In this document: piece by piece, positions 25,518 through 33,882 of the stretch
Layout of the letters: each line of letters begins with the position of its first letter
How positions within the stretch are numbered: position 1 is the first letter of the stretch
Source of the DNA: Streptomyces odontomachi
GTDB lineage: Bacteria > Actinomycetota > Actinomycetes > Streptomycetales > Streptomycetaceae
Length of the DNA: 64,000 bases
Reading direction: 5' to 3'
Assembly: GCF_024435355.1 (NCBI RefSeq)
Contig: NZ_JAMJWG010000031.1
Coordinates: forward strand, 1-64,000
Notes under the pieces: generated by a model
Database searches by the model: none
What the model was told of the DNA's origin: nothing
What the model saw: only the letters and a program-made list of their open reading frames with translations
Translations under genes and position numbers: made by a program

Positions 25518-27404
25518 TCAGGGCTGGATGCCCTTGCTCTGCAACCAGGCCAGCGGGTCGCTGGCGGCACCGCCGCCGAGGTGGACCTCCAGGTGGAGGT
25601 GCGGCCCGGTGACGTTGCCGGTGGCGCCGACGCGGCCGATGACCTGGCCGGTGGTGACCTTCTGCCCGACGCTGACGCTGATCGACGACTGGTGGCAGAA
25701 CCACAGCTCGGTGCCGTCGCTGAGTTCGAGGACCGTGCGGTAGCCGTACGCGCCGGACCAGCCGGCCTCCTTGACGGTGCCGCTGTGGACGGCCTTGATG
25801 GGGGTGCCGGTGGGGGCGGCGAAGTCGAGGCCGGTGTGGTAGCCGGATGACCACATGGCGCCGGGGTCGCCGAAGTGCGAGGTGAGCGTGTACGAGGAGA
25901 CGGGGAGGGAGAAGCTCTTGGCCAGCTTGGCGAGCCGCTCGGCCTCCGCCTTGCGCTTGGCGGCCTCTTCAGCCTTCTTCTTCTCGGCGTCGGCCTTCTT
26001 CTTGGCCGCCGCCTGCTGCTGGTCGGCCTCGTCGGCGGCCTTCTTGACCGCGGCGTCCTCGGCGGACTGCGCGGTGGCCTGTGCGGCCTGGTCCTGCTGC
26101 TGTTCGGCCTGCTGGAGGATGCGGTCGCGCAGGGCCTCACCCGGGTCGGTGGTGCCGTGCTTGACGTCGTCGGCGGTGACGCCGGCGCTGGTGAGGGGGG
26201 TGGACGCGGTGCTGGACTTGGGCGTGTCACCGGCGAGCAGATGGCCCACGACGGGGATGGACGACGCGGCTTCGGGCAGCTTGTCGGTCACCGACGACAG
26301 GTCGGGCACGGAGATGTGCACCGGCGGCTTGCCGCCCTGCGCGGAGGCCATGCCGCCCGCGCCGACGGCTGCGATCACGCCGACGCCCAGCACGGTGGAG
26401 CTGCGCGCGAGACCGCCGCGCTTCATGACACGGTGCCGGCCGCGGACCGGGCGGACGGAGTCGGCCGTGGGGTTCCATTCCCCTTCCCCGGTGTCGTCCG
26501 CCTCCTGGTCCCACTCCTCGACGGCACCGTTCGGGCCCGCGTCGACGGCGGCCATGTCCCACATGGTGGTGTCCGTCATGGTGGGGTCCGGGTCCGCATC
26601 GGCGGCCACGTGCCCGTGCGGCTCCGCGCCCACGGTCGCGAAGGTCCCGGTGCGCCACTCGCCGGTGGCGTCGATCCCCTGGTCAGCGACCCGGCCGTGC
26701 TCCCACGTGCCCGTGTCAGCCGTGCCGGTGGCCCGCACGCTGTCCCAACCTGCGGTGTCCCACTGGCCGGTGTCCCACTGACCCGTGTGCCACTGCCCGG
26801 TGTCCTGCCCGCCCTGCTGCTCGGCATGAGCGGTGTGAGCGGTGTGAGTCGTAGGAGCAGTGTGAGTGGTGTGAGTGGTCTGAGTGGTGTATTCGATGCG
26901 GCCGGTGTCCCACTGGCCCGTGTGCGTGTCGCGTCTCGCTCGCCAGTCGTCAGCGACTGCGTCCGTCGTCCGCCAGGAGCCGGTGGCCGCCGGATCGGCC
27001 TGCTGAGGGCCCATGGCCTGCGAGAACCGCCACTCGCCGGTCGTCTCCGAGGCCGCCGCCGCGCGCTGCCGGGCACCGGAGACATCCCACTGGCCCGTGG
27101 CCTGCGGCTGCTGCCAGGAGTCGGACGGGTGCCCCAGGGCCTGCTCCGCGGTGGTGTCGGCGAAGTCCGCGGTGGGTGCCGGAGCGGTCCAGTGCGGCGG
27201 CCAGTCCGCGGACTGCGCGGCACGCGGGGCGGGCGCGGTGGGGTGCGGCAGGCCGGTGGTGGCGTATCCCGGCTGGGTGCGTGCGTAGCCACCGGGCGTG
27301 GCGCCGAAGCGCAGGTCATCGACGTTGCTGTACACCGCGGGGTACTCCCCGTCGGTGCCGGTGGTCGCTCGGGGGCCCCTCGGGCCGGGCCGGTTGGACG
27401 CCAC
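25518..27404 (-). CDS. M23 family murein endopeptidase with cytoplasmic repeat domain
   Basis: A 628-residue wall hydrolase. The N-terminal 325 residues are polar and cytosolic and hold about ten TG-x-W motifs (TGQWD, TGEWR, TGSWR), four of them in near-tandem around residues 205-225. One membrane segment follows a basic cluster (HRVMKRGGLARSSTVLGVGVI, about 325-350). Outside, a Gln/Lys/Glu-rich coiled coil (about 425-495) leads to the LytM domain 497-628, with metal/catalytic residues His523 and Asp527 (HTGLDF), His571-type HQ, and HLHLE (His602, His604). It should cut peptidoglycan cross-bridges. The mRNA carries a cyclic di-AMP riboswitch, a common control for Streptomyces wall hydrolases. 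The GTG start follows AAAGGAG. Confidence 0.93.
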   Translation of the reverse strand: MASNRPGPRGPRATTGTDGEYPAVYSNVDDLRFGATPGGYARTQPGYATTGLPHPTAPAPRAAQSADWPPHWTAPAPTADFADTTAEQALGHPSDSWQQPQATGQWDVSGARQRAAAASETTGEWRFSQAMGPQQADPAATGSWRTTDAVADDWRARRDTHTGQWDTGRIEYTTQTTHTTHTAPTTHTAHTAHAEQQGGQDTGQWHTGQWDTGQWDTAGWDSVRATGTADTGTWEHGRVADQGIDATGEWRTGTFATVGAEPHGHVAADADPDPTMTDTTMWDMAAVDAGPNGAVEEWDQEADDTGEGEWNPTADSVRPVRGRHRVMKRGGLARSSTVLGVGVIAAVGAGGMASAQGGKPPVHISVPDLSSVTDKLPEAASSIPVVGHLLAGDTPKSSTASTPLTSAGVTADDVKHGTTDPGEALRDRILQQAEQQQDQAAQATAQSAEDAAVKKAADEADQQQAAAKKKADAEKKKAEEAAKRKAEAERLAKLAKSFSLPVSSYTLTSHFGDPGAMWSSGYHTGLDFAAPTGTPIKAVHSGTVKEAGWSGAYGYRTVLELSDGTELWFCHQSSISVSVGQKVTTGQVIGRVGATGNVTGPHLHLEVHLGGGAASDPLAWLQSKGIQP

Positions 27405-27424
27405 GGAGGCGTGCTCCTTTCCTT

Positions 27425-27565
27425 CCTTCGCCTACCGGGTTAGCTGACGGGTTCGGAGCAGGAAGGTCTCCTACGGGCGGGCGCGCCGCGCGCATCTCGC
27501 GCGGGCACACACATGCCCGATTCACCCCACTTGGTGGTTCCCCGGTTCCCTGACGGGATTCGGCG
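27425..27565 (-). ncRNA. ydaO-type cyclic di-AMP riboswitch
   Basis: On the minus strand this leader shows the conserved ydaO elements: GGGAACCGGGGAACCACC, then GGGGTGAATCGGGC, a variable stem of Gly/Cys-rich sequence, and the 3' block CCTTCCTGCTCCGAACCCG followed by TCAGCTAACCCGGTAGGCG. It ends about 20 bp before the M23 peptidase start. Riboswitches of this class usually turn expression off when cyclic di-AMP is high. Recognition rests on these motifs; a covariance-model search would confirm it. Confidence 0.92.
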
Positions 27566-27842
27566 CGCGCGCACGGAGCCGCCTCGTATGACGGCTAGGA
27601 CGACCGCGCTGCGTTATCGAACGTTAATAGGGGACGCCACAGATTTCCAAGCAGTTCCAACAGATCGTTCACGTCTTCGGCATGGACTTAACGGGACACG
27701 AATGGGCGTAACCGGATGAGTTGACCATGGATTTGACGCTTTCCAAATTCTGACGGTGTGTCAGTTGTTATGCGGAGGGGGATCATCCGATCACCATGAG
27801 TGACTGCTTCGTTGCGCCGGCGCAGAAGCGGGACGGCGGCGC

Positions 27843-29333
27843 TCAGGGGCGGCGCACCGCGAGCAGCGCAAGGTCGTCGGTGGCGCCGTCGGCGGTGTGC
27901 CGGCGCACCTCTGCGGTGAGGAAGTCCAGCAGGTGGCGTGGATCGTCGAACCTGCGACCGCGCAGTCCTGCCACCGGGTCGTAGAAGACGCCGTTGCGGT
28001 CGCGGGCCTCGGTGAGGCCGTCCGTGAAGAGCAGCAGCGTGGTGCCGGGCGGGAAGGGCATCTCACGTGAGCGGTCGGGCCAGGTGCCGAGGTCGGTCAT
28101 CCCGAGCGGCAGTGCGGCCTCGGATCCGGCCGCTTCGCCCACCCGGCCGTCCGGGTGCAGCAGCAGCGGTGGAGGGTGCCCGCGGTTGACGATCCGTACG
28201 GTGTCGTGGCCGTGCGGCACTTCAGCGAGCACGGCCGTCGCGAACTCCTCCGCGAACTCCGTACCGAAGTCCTCGCTCACCGGACGCGGCAGGTCTTCGC
28301 GGGCGAGCGCGTGGTCGAGCCGCTGCGCCACCGCCTCCAGGCTGCTCTCGTGTTCGGCGGCCTCCCGGAAGGCACCGATGACGATGGCCACGGCGGACAC
28401 CGCCTCCATCCCCTTGCCGCGTACGTCACCGACGACCAGCCGTACGCCGTGCGCGCTGTCCTGGGCCGCGTAGAAGTCTCCGCCGATGAACGCGCCGGCC
28501 TGCGCGGCCTCGTAGCGGGTCGCCACGTCAAGGCCGGCCTGGCGCGGTGCCGGCTCGGGCAGCACGGCGCGCTGGGCGGCCGCGGCGATCTCGCGCGCCG
28601 AGGCGAGCAGCACGTTGCTGCGGCTCACCACGCGGCTGGTGACGGCCGCGACCAGGCCCACCATGAAGCAGGTGATCAGCGTGGTGACGCCTCGGGCGCT
28701 GTCGACGGTGGACCGCTCCAGATGGCGTGTCGCCACGGCGACGATGGAGAGGGCGGCGATGACGAGGACCGTGCGCACCGAGTAGAACGGTGCGGCGATC
28801 ACCGGCGCTGCGACGAAGACCGGCAGGCCGCTGAACTGCTGGGGGGTCAGGACGTCGTAGATCACGCCGACGGCGAGCAGCACCCAGGGCGCGGCGCGCA
28901 GCGCGGCCCTGGTCCGCCTCAGCCGCCGTCCCGTCACCGGCCCGACGGCGCGCACCTCCTGCCCGACCACGGCGACGTCCGCGCCGTGCGGGGCCGGCTG
29001 CGGTGCCGCTTCGACGGAGGCGGCGGGGGGCCGCGTGGGGGTTTCGGGCGGGGGACGGAGCCGGAGGTACCGGATCGGGCCCGGGGAGTCGGGCCCGCCG
29101 GGTGGATCGTCGGCGCCTGGGTCCTGGGCGGGCGCGCGGGGGTCCTCGGCGGGCCCGTGGGGGTCCTCGGCGCGCCCGTGGGGACCCTGGGCGGGCCCGC
29201 GTGGGTCCTGGGCGGGCGTATGGCTGCTGGTTGCGCCGCCGTCGGGCGGTGTGCCGCCGGCGGGATCGCCGCCGGGCGGCTCGTGGTCGCGGCGGTGCGC
29301 CTCGCCCCCGCCGGCTCCTGCCTGCCGCACCAC
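27843..29333 (-). CDS. Membrane PP2C (SpoIIE-type) serine phosphatase
   Basis: A 496-residue protein. The first 125 residues are a Pro/Gly-rich disordered tail with DPRGPAQ/DPHGPAE-like repeats. After a basic stretch (GRRLRRTRAALRAAP) come three or four membrane segments (about 145-245: WVLLAVGVIYDVL, AAPFYSVRTVLVIAALS, TLITCFMVGLVAAV). The PP2C domain (about 270-496) has FIGGDFYAA, VVGDVRGKG, FTDGLTEARD and TDDLALLAV, the metal-binding set. It lacks the kinase-like domain of the phosphatase at 2.4 kb. This architecture is very common in Streptomyces and is thought to act on anti-anti-sigma proteins. The downstream M23 gene is 439 bp away and has its own riboswitch leader. Confidence 0.9.
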   Translation of the reverse strand: MVRQAGAGGGEAHRRDHEPPGGDPAGGTPPDGGATSSHTPAQDPRGPAQGPHGRAEDPHGPAEDPRAPAQDPGADDPPGGPDSPGPIRYLRLRPPPETPTRPPAASVEAAPQPAPHGADVAVVGQEVRAVGPVTGRRLRRTRAALRAAPWVLLAVGVIYDVLTPQQFSGLPVFVAAPVIAAPFYSVRTVLVIAALSIVAVATRHLERSTVDSARGVTTLITCFMVGLVAAVTSRVVSRSNVLLASAREIAAAAQRAVLPEPAPRQAGLDVATRYEAAQAGAFIGGDFYAAQDSAHGVRLVVGDVRGKGMEAVSAVAIVIGAFREAAEHESSLEAVAQRLDHALAREDLPRPVSEDFGTEFAEEFATAVLAEVPHGHDTVRIVNRGHPPPLLLHPDGRVGEAAGSEAALPLGMTDLGTWPDRSREMPFPPGTTLLLFTDGLTEARDRNGVFYDPVAGLRGRRFDDPRHLLDFLTAEVRRHTADGATDDLALLAVRRP

Positions 29334-29453
29334 GTGTCTCCTGCCGCTGCCGCGCCATCACCACACCGCTCCAGCCTGAGAGGGGCGGTCGCCTCCGGCG
29401 ACTCGGCGGCGGCCGATCGGGCGAGAGGAAGGACCTGGACGGGTTGGGCGGAA

Positions 29454-29477
29454 GGATAGCGGATAGCGGATAGCGGA
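29454..29477. repeat. 7-bp tandem repeat, three units
   Basis: GGATAGC occurs three times in direct succession between the phosphatase start and the tRNA terminator. It is non-coding. Confidence 0.7.
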
Positions 29478-29504
29478 GGGACTGAATTGAAGAGAGAACG
29501 CGAC

Positions 29505-29538
29505 GAAGGGCCGGGACCACGAATGGTCCCGGCCCTTC
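29505..29538 (-). terminator. Intrinsic terminator of the tRNA gene
   Basis: Perfect 15-nt arms GAAGGGCCGGGACCA / TGGTCCCGGCCCTTC around a CGAA loop, ending 9 bp beyond the tRNA 3' end. On the minus strand it is followed by a T/C-rich tail. Confidence 0.9.
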
Positions 29539-29547
29539 GGCCTTCAG

Positions 29548-29621
29548 TAGCGGGGACAGGATTTGAACCTGCGACCTCTGGGTTATGAGCCCAGCGAGCT
29601 ACCGAGCTGCTCCACCCCGCG
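29548..29621 (-). tRNA. Initiator tRNA-fMet (CAT)
   Basis: On the minus strand the gene runs from CGCGGGG to CCCCGCTA, 74 nt, without an encoded CCA. The anticodon CAT sits in the stem-loop CTGGGCTCATAACCCAG, whose three consecutive G:C pairs are the mark of initiator tRNA. The first base pair is mismatched (C1 against U72), also diagnostic. The T-arm reads GCAGGTTCAAATCCTGT. Confidence 0.96.
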
Positions 29622-30239
29622 TCGGTGATTCCAGTGTACGGCATTCTGCGGGCTCGTCGCGCCACCCCCGGGAACACCCGACTGCCCCGTGGGAAACATC
29701 GGGCGCCCGACCGTCGGACTCTCGCCACCGCACTTTCCCCATCGCCCCCACCGCTCCACTGCGGTCCATACCTGGCGCGCGCCCCGTGTGAAGCCCGCGC
29801 ACGCGCTCGTATGTCACGCACGCTCCCCGTGCACGGGGCGGCGCGATGGACTGGGCACAGTCCGTACGGACCGTGGCACACGCGCGGAAACAGGGCCGCC
29901 CGCACACTTCCCCGCCCGCGCCGGGCGGCCCCACCGACCGGCAGGTGGACAGTCCTTTCACCTGACCGGGGCCCGGGTGCCCCGGCGCCGAACTCATCCG
30001 TGGGCGTGGCCGCGCGATCCACGTCCATCGGTGCCGGGCACCGCGGAGCCGGCACGCCCCCGGCCGCGAGCGGGACGGCAGGGCTCCCTGGGTCCGGGGG
30101 GACCGGGAGCCCCGCGGTGCGGGGCGAGAACCGGCGGGGTCCGGATCCCTCACCCACGCCCCGGGCCCCGTCGGGTGCCGCGCGCGCCGGCCTCGTCGAG
30201 CACCGTCCGCGCCCCTGCGTGCCCGCCCCACCAGGGCGT
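29622..30239. other. Intergenic stretch upstream of the tRNA
   Basis: About 620 bp between the tRNA 5' end and the stop of the lyase gene. Overlapping frames are arginine/proline-rich shadows without homology. It must contain the tRNA promoter on the minus strand close to 29640-29680, but I see no feature I would name with confidence. Confidence 0.5.
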
Positions 30240-31832
30240 CTACAGCCCCGCGAGGTCGTCGAGCACCGCCGCGGCCGTGGCGACGTCGCCGGTGAGGGGG
30301 CGGTCGGTCATGTCGGGGTCGAGGGCGGCCGCGGCGTGGGCGTAGGCCTGGCCGGCCGGCACCGCGGGGTCGGGCGGGCCGCCGCGCAGCCGCAGGGCGC
30401 GTACCGCGGCCACCAGCTCGCAGGCCAGCACGAGCCGGTAGGCGTCGACGACACGGAGCGCCTTGCGGGCCGCCTGGGTGGCGAAGCTCGCGCCCTCCTC
30501 GACGCCCTGCGAGAGCACCGCGTGGGCGAGGGAGGCGGGCGCTGCGGCGGCGTGCACCTCGGCCAGGGCCGAGTTGGCGCTGTACTCAAGGATCATGATC
30601 CCGGAGCCCGCGGTGGTGCCGTCGGTGAGGAAGGACGGCAGCCCGGTGAGGTCGGCCCGGCCGAGCGCCCCGATCCGGGCGGCGGAGAGCCGGGCGGTCT
30701 GGAGGACGGCCAGGCAGAGCTGGTCGAGCTGGAGCGTGAGGGGCGCCGCGAAGAAGCCGCCGTGGTGGTAGGCGGCGGGAGTGCCGTCCGGCCCGTCCAG
30801 GCTGATCAGCGGGTTCTCGGCGGCGGCGTTGAGCTCCACGGAGAGCACCCGGTCCAGACCGGCGCAGGCCTCCAGGGCCGGGCCGTGCACCTGCGGGAAG
30901 CAGCGGAACGCGAACGGGTCCTGCACCCGCCCGGCCGGCGGTCCCGGGCGGTCGGGGGCGCCGATCAACCGCCGGATCTCCGCGGCGATGTGCACCGAGC
31001 CCAGGTGGGGGCGTGCCGCGTGCACCGGCGCTGCGTAGGCCTCCGACGAGCCCTGCGCGGCGAGCAGCGACAGCGCGCTGACGACGTGCGAGGCGCGCAG
31101 CAGCCGGCCGAGGTCGTGGCAGATCAGTGCGGCCTGGCCGAGCGTGAGGGCGTTGCTGCTGAGCAGGGCGAGCGCGTCGCCGCGCTCCAGCGGGACGGGG
31201 TCGGGCGGCTCGCGCCGGCGGTGACCGCCCTCCGGACGGTCTTCGGTGCCGGCCGCGGCGGCGGCCGTGTCCGGTGGGACCATGACGACCGCCTCCGGCA
31301 GGTGGTCGTCGTACAACCAGGGCAGCCGGCCGATCAGGGTGAGGCCGAGCTGGGCCAGCGCCGTGAGGTCCCCGGTGCCCACCGCGCCGTACTCGTGGGC
31401 CTGGGGGTGGAAACGTGACCGCAGCGCCTCGGCGAGGGTCAGCACGATGGCGGGGCGCAGGCCCGAGCCGCCGGCCAGCAGCTGGTTGACCCGCACCGCC
31501 AGCATGGCGCGGACCTGGCGGGTCGGCAGCGGGGCGCCGATGCCGCCGGCGTGGCTGCCGAGCAGCCGCAGGTCATGGCCGTCCGCGTCCTGGGGTGTGA
31601 CGTCCACGGTGCGATGGGCGCCGACGCCGGTGCTGCGCCCGTAGACGCGGCCGGTCTCGACCAGCTGGTGGGCGGCCCGCCAGCTGGCCTCCATCCGGGT
31701 CAGCGCCGCCGGATCGACGCGGGGCCGCGCCTGGGCGTCGGCGAGCAGGGTGACGCCGGCGGCGTCGAGCGTCCGGCCGTCGAGCAGGACGGTGTCGCGG
31801 GGGGCCGCGCGTTCGGCCGGGGTGGTCAGCAT
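30240..31832 (-). CDS. Aromatic amino-acid lyase family protein (HAL/PAL-like) with variant MIO triad
   Basis: A 530-residue homologue of histidine/phenylalanine ammonia-lyases. The catalytic Tyr loop is present (VYGRSTGVG, Tyr64), as are LGSHAGGIGAPLP (residues 91-103), NPLISLDG with its conserved Asn-Pro, and the C-terminal QGVEEGASFATQAA block. The region that normally contains Ala-Ser-Gly and matures into the MIO cofactor reads EYGAVGTGDLTALAQL, so Gly152-Thr153-Gly154 replace it. The usual ALINGT stretch reads LLSSNALTLG. Deamination or aminomutase activity is therefore not certain. It is downstream of the osmoprotectant-binding lipoprotein gene on the same strand, separated by a terminator-like hairpin. 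It is unlikely to be the housekeeping hutH. Confidence 0.82.
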   Translation of the reverse strand: MLTTPAERAAPRDTVLLDGRTLDAAGVTLLADAQARPRVDPAALTRMEASWRAAHQLVETGRVYGRSTGVGAHRTVDVTPQDADGHDLRLLGSHAGGIGAPLPTRQVRAMLAVRVNQLLAGGSGLRPAIVLTLAEALRSRFHPQAHEYGAVGTGDLTALAQLGLTLIGRLPWLYDDHLPEAVVMVPPDTAAAAAGTEDRPEGGHRRREPPDPVPLERGDALALLSSNALTLGQAALICHDLGRLLRASHVVSALSLLAAQGSSEAYAAPVHAARPHLGSVHIAAEIRRLIGAPDRPGPPAGRVQDPFAFRCFPQVHGPALEACAGLDRVLSVELNAAAENPLISLDGPDGTPAAYHHGGFFAAPLTLQLDQLCLAVLQTARLSAARIGALGRADLTGLPSFLTDGTTAGSGIMILEYSANSALAEVHAAAAPASLAHAVLSQGVEEGASFATQAARKALRVVDAYRLVLACELVAAVRALRLRGGPPDPAVPAGQAYAHAAAALDPDMTDRPLTGDVATAAAVLDDLAGL

Positions 31833-31930
31833 GAGCCGCCTCCTGGGACGGGAAACGGGGATCGGAACCGCCCTGGTGGGGGCGGGCGCGGTGCCACTTT
31901 CCTCCGCCCACCCTGCGGGCTGCGGAAACG

Positions 31931-31978
31931 ACCGTCCGCAGCGGCCGGCGCACGGGGCGCGTGACCGCTGCGGACGGT
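31931..31978 (-). terminator. Long stem-loop after the binding-protein gene
   Basis: Perfect 14-nt arms ACCGTCCGCAGCGG / CCGCTGCGGACGGT enclose a 20-nt GC-rich loop, 45 bp beyond the stop codon of the gene at 32023. It probably ends that transcript before the lyase gene. Confidence 0.75.
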
Positions 31979-32022
31979 GGGTGGCCTGGACGTCAGGCCG
32001 GAGTTCGTGCGGGTCGTGCGCC

Positions 32023-32976
32023 TCAGACGAGGTGCTTGGAGGCCAGCCAGGCCTTGGCCACGTCCAGCGGGTCCTTGTGGTCGTTCTGCACCTGCGCGCC
32101 CAGCTTCAGCAGGGTCTCGGTGTCCAGCGCGGCGGAGACCGCGTTGCAGGCGGCGACGCCCGCCTTGGGCAGGCCGGGCCGGTAGACCAGGGGGGTCACG
32201 TTGTCGAAGCTGAACAGCTGCTTGGGATCCTGGAGGATGAGGAAGTCGTTCTTGGCGATGTTCGGGTCGGTGGTGAAGATGTTGCCGGCCTGGACGTTGT
32301 TGGCCTTCAGGGCCGCCGTGGTGAGCGGGCCGCCCGCGTCGAGCGCCTTGAAGGACTTGAACTCCACGCCGTAGAGGTCCTTGATGCCTTCGAGGCCGGT
32401 GTAGCGGGTTTCGAACTCGGGTGAGCCGCCGACGACGAGGTTGTCCTTGGCGATGCTCTTGAGGTCGCCGATCGTGGACTTGGCGGTGAGGTGGTACTTC
32501 TTGGCGGTGCCCGCGTTGACGGCCACCGCGTCCTTGTCCTCGGCCTTGGACGGCTGGAGGAGCTCCAACTTCGGGTCGAGCTTCGCGCCGATGGCCTTGC
32601 TGGCCTCGGCCACGGTCTTCGGCTTGGCCGTCTTGTCGAGGTAGGCCAGCAGCGAGCCGTTGTACTCGGGCAGCACCGTGATCGAGCCGTTCTTGATCAG
32701 ACCGTAGGTGGTCTCGCGGCTGCCGATGTTGGGCTTGTACTGGATCTTGACGCCCTTGGCCTTCATGGCCTCGCCGTAGATGTCACCCAGCAGGATGCTC
32801 TCGGAGAAGTTCTGGGACCCGACGACGACGGTGCCGCCCTTGGCCGTGTCGCCCTTCAACGGGTCCGAGCCGGAGTCGTCGGACGAGCCACAGCCGGAAA
32901 GGGCCGCCGTCAGGGCGCTCGTCAGAACGACCACCGAGGTCGTGAGGGTGCGCTTGCTGCTCTTGGTTCCGATCAC
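32023..32976 (-). CDS. Osmoprotectant (glycine betaine/choline-type) ABC transporter binding lipoprotein
   Basis: A 317-residue extracellular binding protein of the OpuC/ProX class. A GTG at 32976 gives a lipoprotein signal peptide ending in the lipobox LSGC at about residue 28, so the mature protein is anchored by a diacylglyceryl-Cys. The mature part has the family signatures VVVGSQNFSESILLGDIYGE, RETTYGLIKNGSITVLPEY, and LVVGGSPEFETRYTG. It binds a quaternary amine and hands it to the membrane permease pair. The matching permeases and ATPase are not adjacent but 5.5 kb away, beyond the conservon, on the same strand. The long upstream gap (about 900 bp) suggests extended regulation. Confidence 0.92.
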   Translation of the reverse strand: MIGTKSSKRTLTTSVVVLTSALTAALSGCGSSDDSGSDPLKGDTAKGGTVVVGSQNFSESILLGDIYGEAMKAKGVKIQYKPNIGSRETTYGLIKNGSITVLPEYNGSLLAYLDKTAKPKTVAEASKAIGAKLDPKLELLQPSKAEDKDAVAVNAGTAKKYHLTAKSTIGDLKSIAKDNLVVGGSPEFETRYTGLEGIKDLYGVEFKSFKALDAGGPLTTAALKANNVQAGNIFTTDPNIAKNDFLILQDPKQLFSFDNVTPLVYRPGLPKAGVAACNAVSAALDTETLLKLGAQVQNDHKDPLDVAKAWLASKHLV

Positions 32977-33882
32977 GGTTTCCCAATCCAGGCTGATAAG
33001 TCTGCGGCGACGTGCCTCCCCGTGGCCGTACGGGCCGCTGGTGCGCCGGTGCGGCATGGCACGACGTGTGCCGACGATCCAACGAGAGCGCGAAGCCCTA
33101 GTCAAGGTCGTTCTGGTTGCAATCGGGCACCGACCGAGCCAGGAACGGGGCTCGGGGTCGGCCCTGAATTCGGCGGGAATTCGCCCCCCGGCGGGCGTCC
33201 GACCATCGCCCGGCGGGCTCCTATGCCACGGGCAAGAGCGAATTGACGCCCCGACAGGAATCCTCACAGCCCACACACAGGACCCGGTCCCGGACCGCCG
33301 GCGGCCGTCCGCGCGGCTCCTCGGAAGATGCCCAGGCAGGGCGACTCTGCCTCACCACCACCGCGTGGCCTGGAACGCGTACGCCCGGGCGGACCCGCTA
33401 CGCCGTTCCACCACCCCTTCGCAGGATCTTGACAAACATGTGATACGACGTGCCGCTGTTTGTGGTCACTTCTTGCCCGATTCCCAGGCGAAGGAGTTTC
33501 ACAGGTCGCTAATCTGCTTCCGCACCGTCATGTCCCGATTCCAACTACCGCCCCACACAGTCCCTTCCGTACCAGCCCTCACACCTGCCCCATAACCGGT
33601 ATCAGCCCTTCCCCTGCCGGCCCGAAGATGTCCGACCGCGCCACCCGCGGAGCCCGCACCCGGCTCCGTCGTACGCCAACATTCCACTGAACCCCCTTAC
33701 GTCCTACTCTCCCCGTCGATTCCGCTCCGTCCCATATCCGACTACTATCCGCTCCCCGTCGCCGCTCTGCCCGCTCTCCGTCGCCCGCGTGTCGTGGCCG
33801 TGGTGCGCAGTCCGGCACCGTGTGCGTCGCCCCAGCCCGTAGCAACTCGCCCGACCACAGCAAGCGCTGCCAAGGAGGCCCG
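32977..33882. other. Divergent 900-bp gap between binding-protein gene and cvnA
   Basis: No gene with credible codon bias is present. The part next to cvnA (about 33530-33800) is strongly pyrimidine-rich on the plus strand. An AT-richer patch with TTGACAAACATGTGATACG near 33428-33447 may hold a -35/-10 pair for rightward transcription of the conservon. Confidence 0.5.

Noticed and set aside
29548..29621. tRNA gene as attachment site of an integrated element
   Set aside because: No repeated tRNA 3' fragment, integrase or element genes were seen on either side.
29599..30231. 210-codon minus-strand frame between the tRNA and the lyase gene
   Set aside because: It overlaps the tRNA 5' part, is Arg/Gly/Pro-rich and shows no domain or ribosome site.
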